64,000 nucleotides of DNA from assembly GCA_902500695.1 (NCBI GenBank), contig CABVRQ010000011.1, positions 10,904 through 74,903 of the forward strand, given 5' to 3'. Source of the DNA: an uncultured Nitrospira sp. Lineage in GTDB: Bacteria; Nitrospirota; Nitrospiria; Nitrospirales; UBA8639. Shown piece after piece: positions 36,189 through 46,127 of the stretch. Below the pieces are notes generated by a model. It saw nothing but the letters and a program-made list of their open reading frames with translations. It was not told the origin of the DNA and did not search any database. Every line of letters begins with the position of its first letter. Positions within the stretch are counted from its first letter, which is position 1. The position numbers and the translations under genes are program-made.

Positions 36189-36944
36189 ATGCGGAAGGTA
36201 GGGTATTTTGGATTAGCAATGATTTTTGCAGGCTCGGTGAGCGTGGCGGTGGCGCAAGAGCGTCAACCACAGCATGTAGGGTATGGTACGGGGGTCGGGG
36301 AATCCCAGGGTGTTGGCGACAGGTCGCGAGTGATGGATCAAGACGACATGTTACGGTATCTCTCGGCGAATGAAACCATTCAGGGAGAAGTTTTGGCCAT
36401 TGATCGGGCCAGCCACGAGCTGCTTCTCATTAAAGGAGGAAGTTCGCAGGATGAACGGCAGACCCTGAGAGGGTCTTTGAACATCATGACCCTGTATTTA
36501 GACGATAAAACGAATTATGAGAACTTGAAGGCGGTTGGGAAGGGCGACTATGTAACCGTCCAGGCTGAGAACGAGACGACAGAGGCCCAAAAGTTTGGAA
36601 CAGGCCGGAAGTTAGTTCGTGATGTGTATGTATTAGACGGGAGTCAATTGCTAGGCGGGATCGACAACCCTAACTTTAAGGGCGGGTTTGGTCAAGGGCC
36701 CGATCCTAATATGGCTCAGGGTCAAAATATTATGAATGATAGCTATACTGGTGTGCCTGATGGTGGGACTCAGGCCGGAGAGGTTCAGTCTGGGATCACC
36801 AGCGAGGTGGGTATGATGACTGGTGCTGCTCCTTGCTGGCAATGTGCTCCACAACCTACGACCGTCAATGAGAAGACGGACAAAACCGTTGCGACGGACT
36901 ACGGTGATGATCGCAAGAACTATAACAAGGGCACGGTTCAATAA
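36189..36944 (+). CDS. Exported protein of unknown function with OB-like domain
   Basis: A 251-residue protein with a clear signal peptide (about residues 1-22, ending VAVAQ). The region ETIQGEVLAIDRASHELLLI, then LYLDDKTNYENLKAVGKGDYVTV resembles the small OB-type fold of DUF5666-like envelope proteins. The C-terminal half is low-complexity, rich in Gly, Asn and Gln, with one CWQC pair (PCWQCAPQP). AAGGAGGAG lies just before the ATG. With a near-consensus promoter and a perfect terminator it appears to be a highly expressed single gene. Role not known; periplasmic or surface location inferred. Confidence 0.8.
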   Translation: MRKVGYFGLAMIFAGSVSVAVAQERQPQHVGYGTGVGESQGVGDRSRVMDQDDMLRYLSANETIQGEVLAIDRASHELLLIKGGSSQDERQTLRGSLNIMTLYLDDKTNYENLKAVGKGDYVTVQAENETTEAQKFGTGRKLVRDVYVLDGSQLLGGIDNPNFKGGFGQGPDPNMAQGQNIMNDSYTGVPDGGTQAGEVQSGITSEVGMMTGAAPCWQCAPQPTTVNEKTDKTVATDYGDDRKNYNKGTVQ

Positions 36945-36974
36945 GTTCCTGGTTATAAGAGAGTTTTGTGGTTT

Positions 36975-37011
36975 AAAAGAGCGTGCCGGTTATTATCCGG
37001 CACGCTCTTTT
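36975..37011. terminator. Intrinsic terminator, 15-bp perfect stem
   Basis: AAAAGAGCGTGCCGG (36975-36989), loop TTATTAT, CCGGCACGCTCTTTT (36997-37011). It is symmetrical A/T-flanked and could act in both directions. It lies 30 bp after the exported protein gene. Confidence 0.9.
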
Positions 37012-37094
37012 GTTATTTAGCCCATGAAATCAATCAGGATTGAAGAATATAAGTTTCTGTTAATAAGCTGTCGGCGGGAGAAGAATGAGAGCAC

Positions 37095-37319
37095 ATGGAA
37101 GAATTGGATCTTCGAGGTGTGATTTGTCCGTACAACTTTGTGAAGACGAAGCTTAAGCTGGAATCTTTAGAAATCGGTGACCAATTGAGGGTGTTGTTGG
37201 ATGAAGGCGAACCAATTCGAAATGTCCCTCAAAGCATCACCAATGAGGGTCACCAGATCCTAAAACAAGAAAAAGTTGAACACTATTACCTTGTCGTTAT
37301 TCAGAAGGTAGGTGAGTGA
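37095..37319 (+). CDS. TusA/SirA-family sulfur carrier protein
   Basis: A 74-residue protein. It opens with LDLRGVICPYNFVKTKLKLE, the TusA fold signature with the catalytic Cys. The family motif CPxP reads CPYN here. TusA proteins pass persulfide sulfur for tRNA thiolation, molybdenum cofactor or sulfur oxidation. The last 19 bp overlap the convergent rsmI 3' end. It is not adjacent to the rhodanese gene 15 kb away, but could use the same sulfur pool (inference). Confidence 0.88.
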   Translation: MEELDLRGVICPYNFVKTKLKLESLEIGDQLRVLLDEGEPIRNVPQSITNEGHQILKQEKVEHYYLVVIQKVGE

Positions 37320-38047
37320 TGGGTACTCGTGCTCGTACTTTCAGGTACCGGTTCAAATTGCCTTTTACTTCTTTGAGGTAACCCCTGAATCAAAAGGGTT
37401 ATTTCTCCTTTAATTGATTTTTCTTTTAACTGTTGAGCCACTTCCTCTATTTCCCCTCGCAGAATTTCTTCGTTGAGTTTTGTCAGTTCTCGTGTCAGTA
37501 CAATGTTTCTGTTTCCCATGACGGCAGTGATGACTTGTAATGTTTTAAGAATCCGATGCTGGGTTTCAAAAACAATAATGGTTCCTTTCTCTTCTTTAAG
37601 ATTTTGGAAAAATTTGTCCCTTGCGCCTGGTTTTCTTGGCACAAATCCCTCAAAGATAAACCGATCCGTTGGTAGGCCTGACACGCATAATGCCGTAAGA
37701 ACGGAGGAAGGTCCTGGAATAGGAATAAGTGGAATGTTTGACTTGATGGCCTGGCGAACCAGATAAAAGCCTGGATCAGAAATAAGAGGGGTCCCCGCAT
37801 CGCAGACCAATGCAACGGAACTTCCTTCCTGGAGACGATGGAGGAGAATATCGGTTTTCTCCTCCTTATTGAAATCGTGATAACTGGTGAGTGGTGTGCC
37901 GATGTGATAATAGGTGCAGAGTTTTTGTGTACGCCGCGTGTCCTCAGCTGCAATAATGGCCACTTCTTTTAGAATGCGGATAGCCCGGAAGGTCATATCT
38001 TCCAGATTACCGATAGGAGTGCTAACAATATAGAGTGTTCCGGTCAT
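37301..38047 (-). CDS. rsmI: 16S rRNA (cytidine-1402-2'-O)-methyltransferase
   Basis: SAM-dependent tetrapyrrole-methylase-fold enzyme modifying C1402 in the decoding centre. Seen: TLYIVSTPIGNLEDMTFRA at the start, VALVCDAGTPLISDPGF, and IPGPSSVLTALCVSGL. Length is 248 residues from the ATG at 38047. The frame opens eight codons earlier, but that segment is not conserved. The gene ends with a short Ser/Thr tail and overlaps the TusA-like gene at its 3' end. Confidence 0.95.
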   Translation of the reverse strand: MTGTLYIVSTPIGNLEDMTFRAIRILKEVAIIAAEDTRRTQKLCTYYHIGTPLTSYHDFNKEEKTDILLHRLQEGSSVALVCDAGTPLISDPGFYLVRQAIKSNIPLIPIPGPSSVLTALCVSGLPTDRFIFEGFVPRKPGARDKFFQNLKEEKGTIIVFETQHRILKTLQVITAVMGNRNIVLTRELTKLNEEILRGEIEEVAQQLKEKSIKGEITLLIQGLPQRSKRQFEPVPESTSTSTHHSPTF

Positions 38048-38129
38048 GGCTTGTTGAGGAAAATGATGCAAGGCAAGGTTGGGATGGTACTGGGTGAGTC
38101 TGTCATTGTCCAGGAAGGTCCAGTCCTAA

Positions 38130-38943
38130 TTGCCTCGTCCCTCTGTTTCGGGGAGGTGCATGGGTTGGGGTCACCATTGCCAAGGCGTTTGTTGAACAAG
38201 GAGTTCGTGGCGCTGTTTGTGTAAGACGTTGGGGAAATTTAAAGCGTATAGCCGTGGCTATGACTGAAGGCCGTGGGGAAGTGCTTTCCTTATCATGTGT
38301 TGCGACTAAACGGGACGATGTTGAGCTTGCCGTTAAGACGGTGATCCAGAAATTTAGGCCGAATTGACATTCTTGTTCATAACGATGGAGCATCAGGTCG
38401 AACGTCGATCCACGATGTGGGTGATTTGAAATATCAGAATATTCTTCGGGTGATATAAATAGGCAGCTACTTGGTGCCAAGCTCGCTGTTGCCCATACGC
38501 TCACTCACGACTATGGACGTATGGTCAATGAATCATCGCCTTGGGACGGTTTGGTGTGTCAGGTTATTGGCGTATTGTCCCGCGAACCATGGCATTTTAG
38601 AGTTCAAGCCCTGGCGTTAGAGGTCGCCTCCTAAGGCATGACGATGAATGTCATTTGCCCAACGTGAGTGGATACTGCCATGGTCAGGCAGGGGATCAAA
38701 GAAAGTGCCGCCAGCCTTGTGGTTTCCCCTGATGAATTTCGTGAAATCGCGATTAGTACGATTCCGGTAAAAAGAATGGCAGAAGCCGACGAAGTGGCCA
38801 GTGTCGTCCTGTATCTTTGCTCACATGCGGCTAGGGCAATAACTGGGCAAGGCTTAAACATATGTGGTAGAGCTCCCCTCGGCATTGCATCGGTGGATAG
38901 GCTTGGTGAATTTCGGTTTTTGTTAAATCGGAAATATTGGTAA
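38130..38943 (+). pseudogene. Decayed short-chain dehydrogenase/reductase (FabG-like)
   Basis: Pieces of one SDR are spread over three frames. GVTIAKAFVEQGVRG, a damaged Rossmann start, comes first. Next is GRIDILVHNDGASGRTS, the NNAG region. Then comes VQALALEVAS with GMTMNVICPT, the SDR segment after the active site, interrupted by stop codons. The last, intact piece (38668-38943) holds TIPVKRMAEADEVASVVLYL and ITGQGLNICG. At least two frameshifts and several stops separate them, and the YxxxK active site is not intact. This is an inactivated oxidoreductase between rsmI and the heme cluster. Confidence 0.85.
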
Positions 38944-39026
38944 CTCGTTGATTTTCTTGACCTTCTATAGAGCCAGCTCTATACTCGACATGGGTTTCTC
39001 TGCATGCGCCTTTACTAGGATATTCC

Positions 39027-39836
39027 ATGCCTGAATTGCTGCCATATCTCACCATGGGCCTTTATTTTGGAGGCACGCTCCTTTTCCTTTTATATCTCTG
39101 GCATCGTTCTGATGTCATCGCAAATATTTCACTTGGGATCACAGGTTTAGGGTTTCTTTCTCATACTTCGGCGCTAATTTTGGCTATGGTATCGACGGGG
39201 CATGTCCCTATCATGACCTTTAGGGATGCGATGTCATTTTTTGCCTGGGGGCTTGTCCTGGTTTTTTTGGTGGTTGGCCTAAAAAGGGGGTTAGAAGTGT
39301 TAGGCGCATTTATCCTTCCCCTGGCCTTTCTGTCTCTCGTTTCGGCAACTCTTGCGCCTCAGTCAGCCGGCACTCTCGCCCCGGTCTTTCAGACGGTATG
39401 GGTGCATGTGACCCTGAGTATCCTGGGTACCATCGGATTTGCTGTGGCCTTCGTGGCCGGGCTGATGTATGTGATGCAAGAGCGTCTTTTGAAGTCAAAA
39501 CAATTTAATGTGTTATCTTTCAAGCTCCCACCGCTGGATTTTTTGGATTCTTTAAATCAACGATCTATCCTTTTTGGGTTTCCCTTATTAACCTTGGGAA
39601 TCCTGACAGGGGCGGTTTCAGCCCAATTGACGATAGGTTCGTATTTAAGTTGGAATTCTGAACAAATTTGGGCGTTAATTACCTGGTTCTTTTATTTTGC
39701 GGTTTTGATGGGAAGAGTGACAGCCGGATGGAGGGCGAAAAAGGCCGCCTATCTAACCATTGTGGGATTTGCCGGGGTGATTTTGACTTTTGTCGGCATC
39801 CTTATCAAAAGTCCGCAGCCAATGTCACCGCTATGA
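39027..39836 (+). CDS. ccsA: Cytochrome c biogenesis / HemX-type membrane protein (CcsA family)
   Basis: Polytopic inner-membrane protein of 269 residues with about eight helices, matching the CcsA/HemX family. The tryptophan-rich loop near residues 205-220 (SYLSWNSEQIWALITW) corresponds to the family's heme-handling WWD-like segment. Located directly before hemA, with its stop overlapping the hemA start by 4 bp (ATGA). This is the hemX position known from several phyla, where HemX affects glutamyl-tRNA reductase level. Whether it acts in cytochrome c assembly or hemA control cannot be settled here. Confidence 0.87.
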   Translation: MPELLPYLTMGLYFGGTLLFLLYLWHRSDVIANISLGITGLGFLSHTSALILAMVSTGHVPIMTFRDAMSFFAWGLVLVFLVVGLKRGLEVLGAFILPLAFLSLVSATLAPQSAGTLAPVFQTVWVHVTLSILGTIGFAVAFVAGLMYVMQERLLKSKQFNVLSFKLPPLDFLDSLNQRSILFGFPLLTLGILTGAVSAQLTIGSYLSWNSEQIWALITWFFYFAVLMGRVTAGWRAKKAAYLTIVGFAGVILTFVGILIKSPQPMSPL

Positions 39837-41191
39837 ATATTATCGTTTTAGGCCTCAATCATCGGACGGCTTCCGTTGAACTTCGTGAATTACTGGCTAT
39901 CCAGGATAGTCGAATGGGGGAAGCATTGGGTCGACTCATGGCGTATTCCGGAATCAAAGAGGCCATGTATCTGGGCACCTGCAACCGCGTTGAAGTGTAT
40001 GCCGTCGTGGAAAAAGGTGAATGGGGTTTTCGTCAATTGGAAGATTTTTTGGTCTCAACCCATTTCTCTTTGTCCTCGGAGGATTTACTCCCTCACCTGT
40101 ATCGATACAGTGATGATGAAGCCATCGCGCATTTGTTTCGGGTATCGGCCAGCTTAGATTCCATGGTCGTGGGAGAACCTCAGGTCCTCGGGCAAGTAAA
40201 GGAAGCGTATGAGCTGGCTTTGACCCATCGTTCATCCGGAGTCATTCTTAATAAGGTCGTCAAAAAAGCGATTTCGGTTGGGAAAAGTGTCCGGACGAAC
40301 ACGCGGATTGGGGAATATGCGGTTTCCGTCAGCTATGCTGCTGTGGAATTAGCCAAAAAAGTTTTTTCGAATCTGAAGCAACGAGTCGTGTTGTTAGTGG
40401 GAGCAGGGGAGATGGGGAAGTTGGCGGCCCAGCATTTGGTGAATCAGGGTGTGAAGGAAGTCCTCATTACCAATCGAAACCATCATCGTGCTTTCGCCCT
40501 TGCGGAGCGCTTTCATGGACAGGCGGTTCCATATGAACAGCTTCGAAGCACGCTTCCCAAAGTTGATATTGTGATTTGCGCCACCGGTGCTCCCCACTAT
40601 GTCATTACCAAAGATGATATCGAAATGGCGGTGTATCATCGAATGAACCGACCAATGTTTTTGATTGATATCACGGTGCCTCGAAATATTGATCCGACGG
40701 TTAAGGATGTTGATAACGCCTATGTGTTTGATATTGATGATCTCAAGGCCCATGTGGGGCATAATCAGGAGGAACGATTGAAAGAGGCCGAAACCGCGGA
40801 GTGCATGGTGAGGGAGGAAGTCGGCAGTATGGTGGCCTGGGTTCGCGGACTGGAGGCAACGCCCACCATTGTGGCTCTGAGAAAAAAAGCGGAAGAGATC
40901 AAGCAAAGCGAGTTGGAGAAAGTCTTCGGTCGTTTGGGGGAATTGTCGCCGAAGGAGCGAGCTGCCATCGAAGGGCTGGCCTCGGCAATTGTGAATAAAT
41001 TACTACATGGTCCGGTCGTGACATTAAAATCCGAAGCGCAATCTCAAAATGGATTTGCGTTTATTGAAGCCGCCCGCCGGTTTTTTGAACTTCGGGAACG
41101 GGAGATTCACTCCGAAGAGGTCCAGCTCCTGGAAGATGAGACAGGTGATGGCGTCAGCGAGGAGCCCCTGCCGCAAAAGGATGGCGTGTGA
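39833..41191 (+). CDS. hemA: Glutamyl-tRNA reductase
   Basis: First committed step of C5 tetrapyrrole synthesis, reducing glutamyl-tRNA to glutamate-1-semialdehyde. The start ATG at 39833 (MNIIVLGLNHRTASVELREL) is clear; the frame opens much earlier inside ccsA but without similarity. The catalytic Cys lies in YLGTCNRVEVYAV. The NADPH domain is marked by VLLVGAGEMGKLAAQHL, and the dimerisation domain is at the end. Length is 452 residues. It leads the hemA-hemC-cobA/hemD-CBS-hemB series. Confidence 0.96.
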   Translation: MNIIVLGLNHRTASVELRELLAIQDSRMGEALGRLMAYSGIKEAMYLGTCNRVEVYAVVEKGEWGFRQLEDFLVSTHFSLSSEDLLPHLYRYSDDEAIAHLFRVSASLDSMVVGEPQVLGQVKEAYELALTHRSSGVILNKVVKKAISVGKSVRTNTRIGEYAVSVSYAAVELAKKVFSNLKQRVVLLVGAGEMGKLAAQHLVNQGVKEVLITNRNHHRAFALAERFHGQAVPYEQLRSTLPKVDIVICATGAPHYVITKDDIEMAVYHRMNRPMFLIDITVPRNIDPTVKDVDNAYVFDIDDLKAHVGHNQEERLKEAETAECMVREEVGSMVAWVRGLEATPTIVALRKKAEEIKQSELEKVFGRLGELSPKERAAIEGLASAIVNKLLHGPVVTLKSEAQSQNGFAFIEAARRFFELREREIHSEEVQLLEDETGDGVSEEPLPQKDGV

Positions 41192-41194
41192 ATC

Positions 41195-42139
41195 ATGAGG
41201 GATAGTCGAGCACGATCTACGCTCATCGTGGGAACACGAGGAAGCCAATTAGCCATGTGGCAAGCCGAATGGGTGCAACGCCAGCTCAAAGCCCTTGCTC
41301 CCGATATTTCTGTTATTCTGAAGCGCATCCAAACCAGTGGGGATAAAATTCAAGACGTGCCGTTGGCCAAAATTGGAGGAAAGGGGCTGTTTGTTAAAGA
41401 AATAGAAGAAGCGCTGCTCCGACGAGAGATTGACCTAGCGGTGCATAGCATGAAAGACGTACCTTCAGAGTTACCTGAAGGACTGGAGATTATTTGTGTT
41501 CCCGAGCGGGAGGATCCCAGGGATGCGTTAATTGCCCATGAAGGCCATATTTTAGCGACATTGCCGGTTGGTGCACGAGTCGGAACCAGTAGTTTGCGAA
41601 GACAGGCGCAGTTGTTACATGCGCGTCCGGATCTTGAGATTGCGATGTTGCGTGGGAATGTTGATACCCGACTTCGCAAGGTTCGCGAGGGTCATTATGA
41701 TGCCATTATTCTGGCCGCCTCCGGCCTCAAGCGCTTGGGTTGGGAACAAGAGGTGACGGAATATTTGTCCGTGGATGTGAGTTTGCCGGCAATTGGGCAG
41801 GGTTCGTTAGGTCTGGAAGGACGAAAAGAGGATATCTGGGTTCGAGATCTGGTCGCTCAGTTTGAACATCGGTCCACCAGGGTTGCGGTCACTGCCGAAC
41901 GAGCATTGCTTGCAGGCCTTGAAGGCGGATGCCAGGTTCCCATTGCTGGTTATGCGACTATCCAAGGGGACACTCTGACCCTGGTTGGTTTGGTCGCGAG
42001 CCTTGATGGGAAGCGATATATCCGTCAGGTGGTATCGGGCCCAAATGGGGAGGCTGCTTCAATTGGCAGGAGGGTGGCTGAACAACTGTTGGATGGGGGG
42101 GCGCAGCCCATTCTCCAGGAAATTTATGGGATGGCATGA
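41195..42139 (+). CDS. hemC: Porphobilinogen deaminase
   Basis: Joins four porphobilinogen units into hydroxymethylbilane. Seen: IVGTRGSQLAMWQAEWV, then HSMKDVPSELPEGLEI, and the dipyrromethane-cofactor Cys in LEGGCQVPIAGY. Length is 314 residues. The start is three bases after the hemA stop, and its own stop overlaps the next gene by 4 bp, so translation is coupled across the cluster. Confidence 0.96.
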   Translation: MRDSRARSTLIVGTRGSQLAMWQAEWVQRQLKALAPDISVILKRIQTSGDKIQDVPLAKIGGKGLFVKEIEEALLRREIDLAVHSMKDVPSELPEGLEIICVPEREDPRDALIAHEGHILATLPVGARVGTSSLRRQAQLLHARPDLEIAMLRGNVDTRLRKVREGHYDAIILAASGLKRLGWEQEVTEYLSVDVSLPAIGQGSLGLEGRKEDIWVRDLVAQFEHRSTRVAVTAERALLAGLEGGCQVPIAGYATIQGDTLTLVGLVASLDGKRYIRQVVSGPNGEAASIGRRVAEQLLDGGAQPILQEIYGMA

Positions 42140-43707
42140 CCAAATCAGTTGTAAATCATGGGCGGGTGTTTTTGGTTGGAGCCGGGCCCGGAGATGCCAA
42201 GTTGCTGACCTTACGAGGGAAAGAATGTCTCGAGCAGGCGGACGTGGTGCTCTACGATCACCTGGCTAATCCGGAGTTGTTGAAATTTGCCCCTTCTCAT
42301 GCCGAGTGTATTTACGTCGGGCGAAAAGGGCGTGGGGCCTACCGGGATCAGGCAGAGATTCATGTCTTGTTGGTTACTAAGGCTCAAGAAGGCAAGTGTG
42401 TGGTGCGACTCAAGGGTGGGGATCCGTTTGTGTTTGGCCGTGGAGGTGAAGAAGCCGAAGTGATCGCTGACGCAGGGATCCCATTCGAAGTTGTGCCTGG
42501 AGTGACGGCTGCCGTGGCCGTGCCGGCTTATGCGGGTATTCCCGTGACACACCGCACTCTCGCCTCGACGGTCGCATTTGTGACCGGCCATGAAGATCCG
42601 ACGAAACCATCGAGTGCGATGGAATGGCCGCGTCTCGCTTCGGCTGAAGGGACCCTGGTTTTTTTGATGGGCATGAAAAATCTTCCGCAGATTGTGGACA
42701 GGCTCATTCAGGAAGGCAAGCCTGCGACAACTCCCGTGGCGGTGATCCGATGGGGGACCTATGCTCGTCAACGAACGGTGGTGGGGACATTATCCGACAT
42801 TGTGGAATTAGCCTCTCAGGCAGATATGAGTCCGCCATCAGTGATTGTCGTGGGTGAAGTCGTTCGGTTACGTGAGCGACTGAATTGGCATGAATCACGG
42901 CCTCTGTTTGGACAAGGGGTCCTAGTGACCAGACCTCGTGCCCAGGCACCGGCTCTTTCAAGCTTGTTGGCGGCGCAGGGTGCGGAACCGGTGGAATGTC
43001 CAACGTTGGAGATTCATCCTCCTGATAGTTGGACCCCTGTGGATGAGGCGATTGCTGCAATTTCGACATACGATTGGGTGATTTTCACGAGTGTGAATGG
43101 CGTGCAATCCTTTATGAAACGTCTCTGGTTTCATCACAAAGATGTACGGAGTTTTGCTGGAATCCGTGTGTGCTGTATTGGTCCTCGGACTCGGGAAGAG
43201 GCTGCTCGTTGGGGAATTGCATCGGATCTGGTTCCTCAAGATTTTCAGGCAGAAGGAATTTTGCAGGCGCTCGGCGGGTTAGGGGTCGCCGGGCAACGGA
43301 TTTTGATCCCTCGAGCCAAAGTGGCACGCGAGATTCTCCCTGACCAGTTGGAAGCCATGGGTGCCACGGTTCATGTAGTTCATGCGTATCAAGCTCTTCC
43401 TCCTTCGGTCGATATTGGCCTTCTTCGTGATCGACTTCGCAATAGAGAAATCCAGTATGTGACCTTTACCAGTTCTTCCACGGTGAGGAATTTTTGTCAG
43501 TTGTTTGAGAATCGCCAAGAATTACAGGAATTAACCCGGCATATGACCGTAGCGGTCATTGGCCCGATCACAGCCCAAACTGTACAGGAAGAAGGGCTGT
43601 CGGTGGATGTTGTGGCGTTGGAGAGTACGGTTCCGGCGTTGGTCGATGCCATGATCATTCATGCCCAGCAAGCTCCGAAGGATACGCGATTGGTATCGTC
43701 TTCATAA
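42136..43707 (+). CDS. cobA-hemD: Bifunctional uroporphyrinogen-III C-methyltransferase / uroporphyrinogen-III synthase
   Basis: A 523-residue fusion. Residues about 8-250 are the SAM-dependent CobA/SUMT domain ([18 protein letters not shown], then [16 protein letters not shown]), which makes precorrin-2 for siroheme or cobalamin. Residues about 265-510 are HemD ([20 protein letters not shown], then FTSVNGV), which closes the ring to uroporphyrinogen III. Joining the branch-point methylase to the ring-closing enzyme in one chain places siroheme/B12 demand on the same protein as heme supply. Such fusions are known in several phyla. The start overlaps hemC by 4 bp. Confidence 0.95.
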   Translation: MTKSVVNHGRVFLVGAGPGDAKLLTLRGKECLEQADVVLYDHLANPELLKFAPSHAECIYVGRKGRGAYRDQAEIHVLLVTKAQEGKCVVRLKGGDPFVFGRGGEEAEVIADAGIPFEVVPGVTAAVAVPAYAGIPVTHRTLASTVAFVTGHEDPTKPSSAMEWPRLASAEGTLVFLMGMKNLPQIVDRLIQEGKPATTPVAVIRWGTYARQRTVVGTLSDIVELASQADMSPPSVIVVGEVVRLRERLNWHESRPLFGQGVLVTRPRAQAPALSSLLAAQGAEPVECPTLEIHPPDSWTPVDEAIAAISTYDWVIFTSVNGVQSFMKRLWFHHKDVRSFAGIRVCCIGPRTREEAARWGIASDLVPQDFQAEGILQALGGLGVAGQRILIPRAKVAREILPDQLEAMGATVHVVHAYQALPPSVDIGLLRDRLRNREIQYVTFTSSSTVRNFCQLFENRQELQELTRHMTVAVIGPITAQTVQEEGLSVDVVALESTVPALVDAMIIHAQQAPKDTRLVSSS

Positions 43708-43774
43708 TTATTCTATGGTGGAGGAAGTTCTGGACACCATGTTTTGTTAACCGATTGATGGGAGGAGTAGCGTC

Positions 43775-44167
43775 ATGGTTCCTGTAAAATCTTGTATGGT
43801 CCCGGTTGATAAAATTGTCAAAGTTGACCGGGATATTTTGGTCAAGACCGCTGCAGAAATGATGCGGGATAATGGAATCGGAAGTGTGATTGTGACCAGT
43901 GGAGAGGAAATCATCGGCATTTTAACCGATACGGATTTGGTTCGACGTGTGGTCGCTGCGGGTGCCGACCCGATGCGGACGACGGTTGAAAAAATTATGT
44001 CCGCTCCGATTGTCAGTATCGAGGCAGATCGAACCCTGTTAGATGCAAATGATCTCATGGCTAAAGAACATATTCGGCATCTGGGAGTTACCCAGGCGGG
44101 GAATATGGTGGGGATGATCTCTGTGCGGGACCTCGTTGTCTTTTTAACGAATCTTCCTCGAAAGTAA
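43775..44167 (+). CDS. CBS-domain-pair protein
   Basis: A 130-residue protein composed of two CBS motifs (about residues 5-62 and 72-128). Examples are [20 protein letters not shown] and [22 protein letters not shown] pairs bind adenine nucleotides and act as ligand sensors. GGAGGAG precedes the ATG. It sits between cobA-hemD and hemB, with 8 bp to hemB, so it is very likely in the heme transcript. A regulatory role on heme synthesis is an attractive but untested inference. Confidence 0.88.
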   Translation: MVPVKSCMVPVDKIVKVDRDILVKTAAEMMRDNGIGSVIVTSGEEIIGILTDTDLVRRVVAAGADPMRTTVEKIMSAPIVSIEADRTLLDANDLMAKEHIRHLGVTQAGNMVGMISVRDLVVFLTNLPRK

Positions 44168-44175
44168 GGACGAGT

Positions 44176-45159
44176 ATGGGATTTCCCGTTCATCGTTTAC
44201 GTCGTATGCGGCAACATGAATCCCTTCGCCGAATGGTCCGTGAGACGCAGCTGGATCCGGCAGATTTCATTTATCCCTTGTTTGTGACCTTTGGCGAGAA
44301 TAAGCAAGAGCCGATCGCCTCGATGCCTGGTCAATGGCGGTGGTCTGTCGATCGGGTAGTTCAGGAAGCCAAAGATGCCTGGGAATTAGGGATTCCGGCC
44401 GTTATCCTGTTTGGGATTCCTGAACACAAAGACGAGCGTGGATCTTCCGCCTATGAGAAGGAAGGGGTTGTTCAGCGTGCGGTACGGGCGATTAAGGATC
44501 ATTTACCCGATTTAATGGTGATTACCGATGTGTGCATTGATGAATATACTTCCCATGGTCATTGCGGAATTGTTCGAGACGGCCGGATTCTGAATGATGA
44601 AACGCTGGAGTGTCTTCAGGCAATGGCGCTGAGTCATGCGGAGGCGGGAGTGGATATGGTTGCCCCTTCCGATATGATGGATGGCCGGGTTGCTGCGATT
44701 CGACAAGCCTTAGACCAACAGGGCCTCTCTGAAATGCCCATCATGGCCTATTCCGCCAAGTATGCTTCCGCGTTATATGCCCCGTTTCGCGATGCGGCCT
44801 TCTCTAGCCCATCTTTTGGGGACCGACGGTCCTACCAAATGGATGCAGCCAATGCGAGGGAGGCGCTGCGTGAGGTTGAACTGGACATCCAAGAAGGTGC
44901 CGATATTGTGATGGTGAAGCCAGCCTTGTTTTATTTGGATATTCTTCGACGGGTTCGTGAACTTGTGGCCGTTCCCGTGGCGGCGTATCAAGTGAGTGGA
45001 GAATACAGCATGATTAAGGCTGGGGCACAACTAGGCTGGATTCATGAAGCATCGGTGATGATGGAAAGTTTACTCGCGATTAAACGCGCAGGGGCTGACC
45101 TGATTCTCACATATTTTGCCAAAGAAGCTGCATGTCTCCTCAACCGTGATGGTGTATGA
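44176..45159 (+). CDS. hemB: Delta-aminolevulinic acid dehydratase (porphobilinogen synthase)
   Basis: Condenses two aminolevulinate molecules to porphobilinogen. TIM barrel of 327 residues. The Schiff-base Lys residues are in MAYSAKYAS and [11 protein letters not shown]. The metal loop reads [14 protein letters not shown]: the first and third Zn-ligand Cys positions are kept but the middle one is Asp. This is intermediate between the Zn and Mg types. The stop overlaps ribF by 4 bp (ATGA). Confidence 0.96.
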   Translation: MGFPVHRLRRMRQHESLRRMVRETQLDPADFIYPLFVTFGENKQEPIASMPGQWRWSVDRVVQEAKDAWELGIPAVILFGIPEHKDERGSSAYEKEGVVQRAVRAIKDHLPDLMVITDVCIDEYTSHGHCGIVRDGRILNDETLECLQAMALSHAEAGVDMVAPSDMMDGRVAAIRQALDQQGLSEMPIMAYSAKYASALYAPFRDAAFSSPSFGDRRSYQMDAANAREALREVELDIQEGADIVMVKPALFYLDILRRVRELVAVPVAAYQVSGEYSMIKAGAQLGWIHEASVMMESLLAIKRAGADLILTYFAKEAACLLNRDGV

Positions 45160-46127
45160 AGATTACTCGAGGAATACCCACGGTTCGTCCCGCCTTCTGC
45201 CCTGTTCTCACTATAGGCAATTTTGATGGGCAGCATTTGGGGCACCGTGCTCTTGTCCAAGCTGTCGTAAATTGCGCTCGGCAGGTCAACGGATTTCCTA
45301 TGGTGTTGTCCTTTGCTCCCCATCCTGTGGAGGTGTTGCGTCCGGGATCTGTCCATAAATTTTTATCTGAGGATTATGAAAAAGTAGCGTTCTTTGAACG
45401 TCTGGGAGTCGGGGAACTGGTGGTTCTCCCTTTCACTATAGAGTTGGCCAGTCTGGGGCCGGACGAGTTTGTCCATCAGATTCTTCGTGACGGGCTTGGG
45501 ATCCGAAAGCTATTCGTTGGAGAAAATTTTGTATTCGGTAGGGGACGAAGTGGTGGAGTGAAGGATCTGATAGAGCTGGGTGCCATAGCAGATTTTTCGG
45601 TTGAGCCGATTGCGCCCGTAATTGTGGGGCAGGAGGTGGTGAGTTCGACGCGCATTCGCAAATGCCTGGCAGCTGGAGACGTGGGTCATGGGGCCCAATG
45701 CTTGGGGCGCCCTTATATGTTAGGAGGGATGGTGATTCCCGGTGAGAAGCGAGGAAAACAGTTTGGATGGCCGACGGCCAATCTTCGACTCCCCGGGCAT
45801 CGGGTTCTTCCTGCGGATGGTGTGTATGCCACGCTGACAATGTTGAAGGGGGAATGTCTGGATTCCATTGCCTATATCGGCACGCGGCCGACTTTTTCTG
45901 AAGAAGAACGTTTATTGGAAGTGCATATTTTCGATAAGACTCTTCAGCTATATGGAGAAGATATTTCAGTGCATTTTATTGAAAGAGTGCGAGGCGATAT
46001 GGTGTTTGACAATGCCCAGGACCTCGTGAGTCAAATGGACCACGATGGTCAGCGGGCCAGGGAGATCTTGAAGAACTATTCAGCAGGACCACGAATTCCT
46101 GCGGTCGTTCATGGGGGAAGTGAATAG
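45156..46127 (+). CDS. ribF: Bifunctional riboflavin kinase / FAD synthetase
   Basis: Makes FMN and FAD from riboflavin. The N-terminal nucleotidyltransferase domain (about 15-170) has [16 protein letters not shown]. The C-terminal flavokinase domain (about 180-310) has [16 protein letters not shown] and YIGTRPTF. Length is 323 residues. It overlaps hemB by 4 bp and abuts tilS with no gap. Linking flavin to heme genes may simply reflect cofactor supply. Confidence 0.95.
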   Translation: MKITRGIPTVRPAFCPVLTIGNFDGQHLGHRALVQAVVNCARQVNGFPMVLSFAPHPVEVLRPGSVHKFLSEDYEKVAFFERLGVGELVVLPFTIELASLGPDEFVHQILRDGLGIRKLFVGENFVFGRGRSGGVKDLIELGAIADFSVEPIAPVIVGQEVVSSTRIRKCLAAGDVGHGAQCLGRPYMLGGMVIPGEKRGKQFGWPTANLRLPGHRVLPADGVYATLTMLKGECLDSIAYIGTRPTFSEEERLLEVHIFDKTLQLYGEDISVHFIERVRGDMVFDNAQDLVSQMDHDGQRAREILKNYSAGPRIPAVVHGGSE

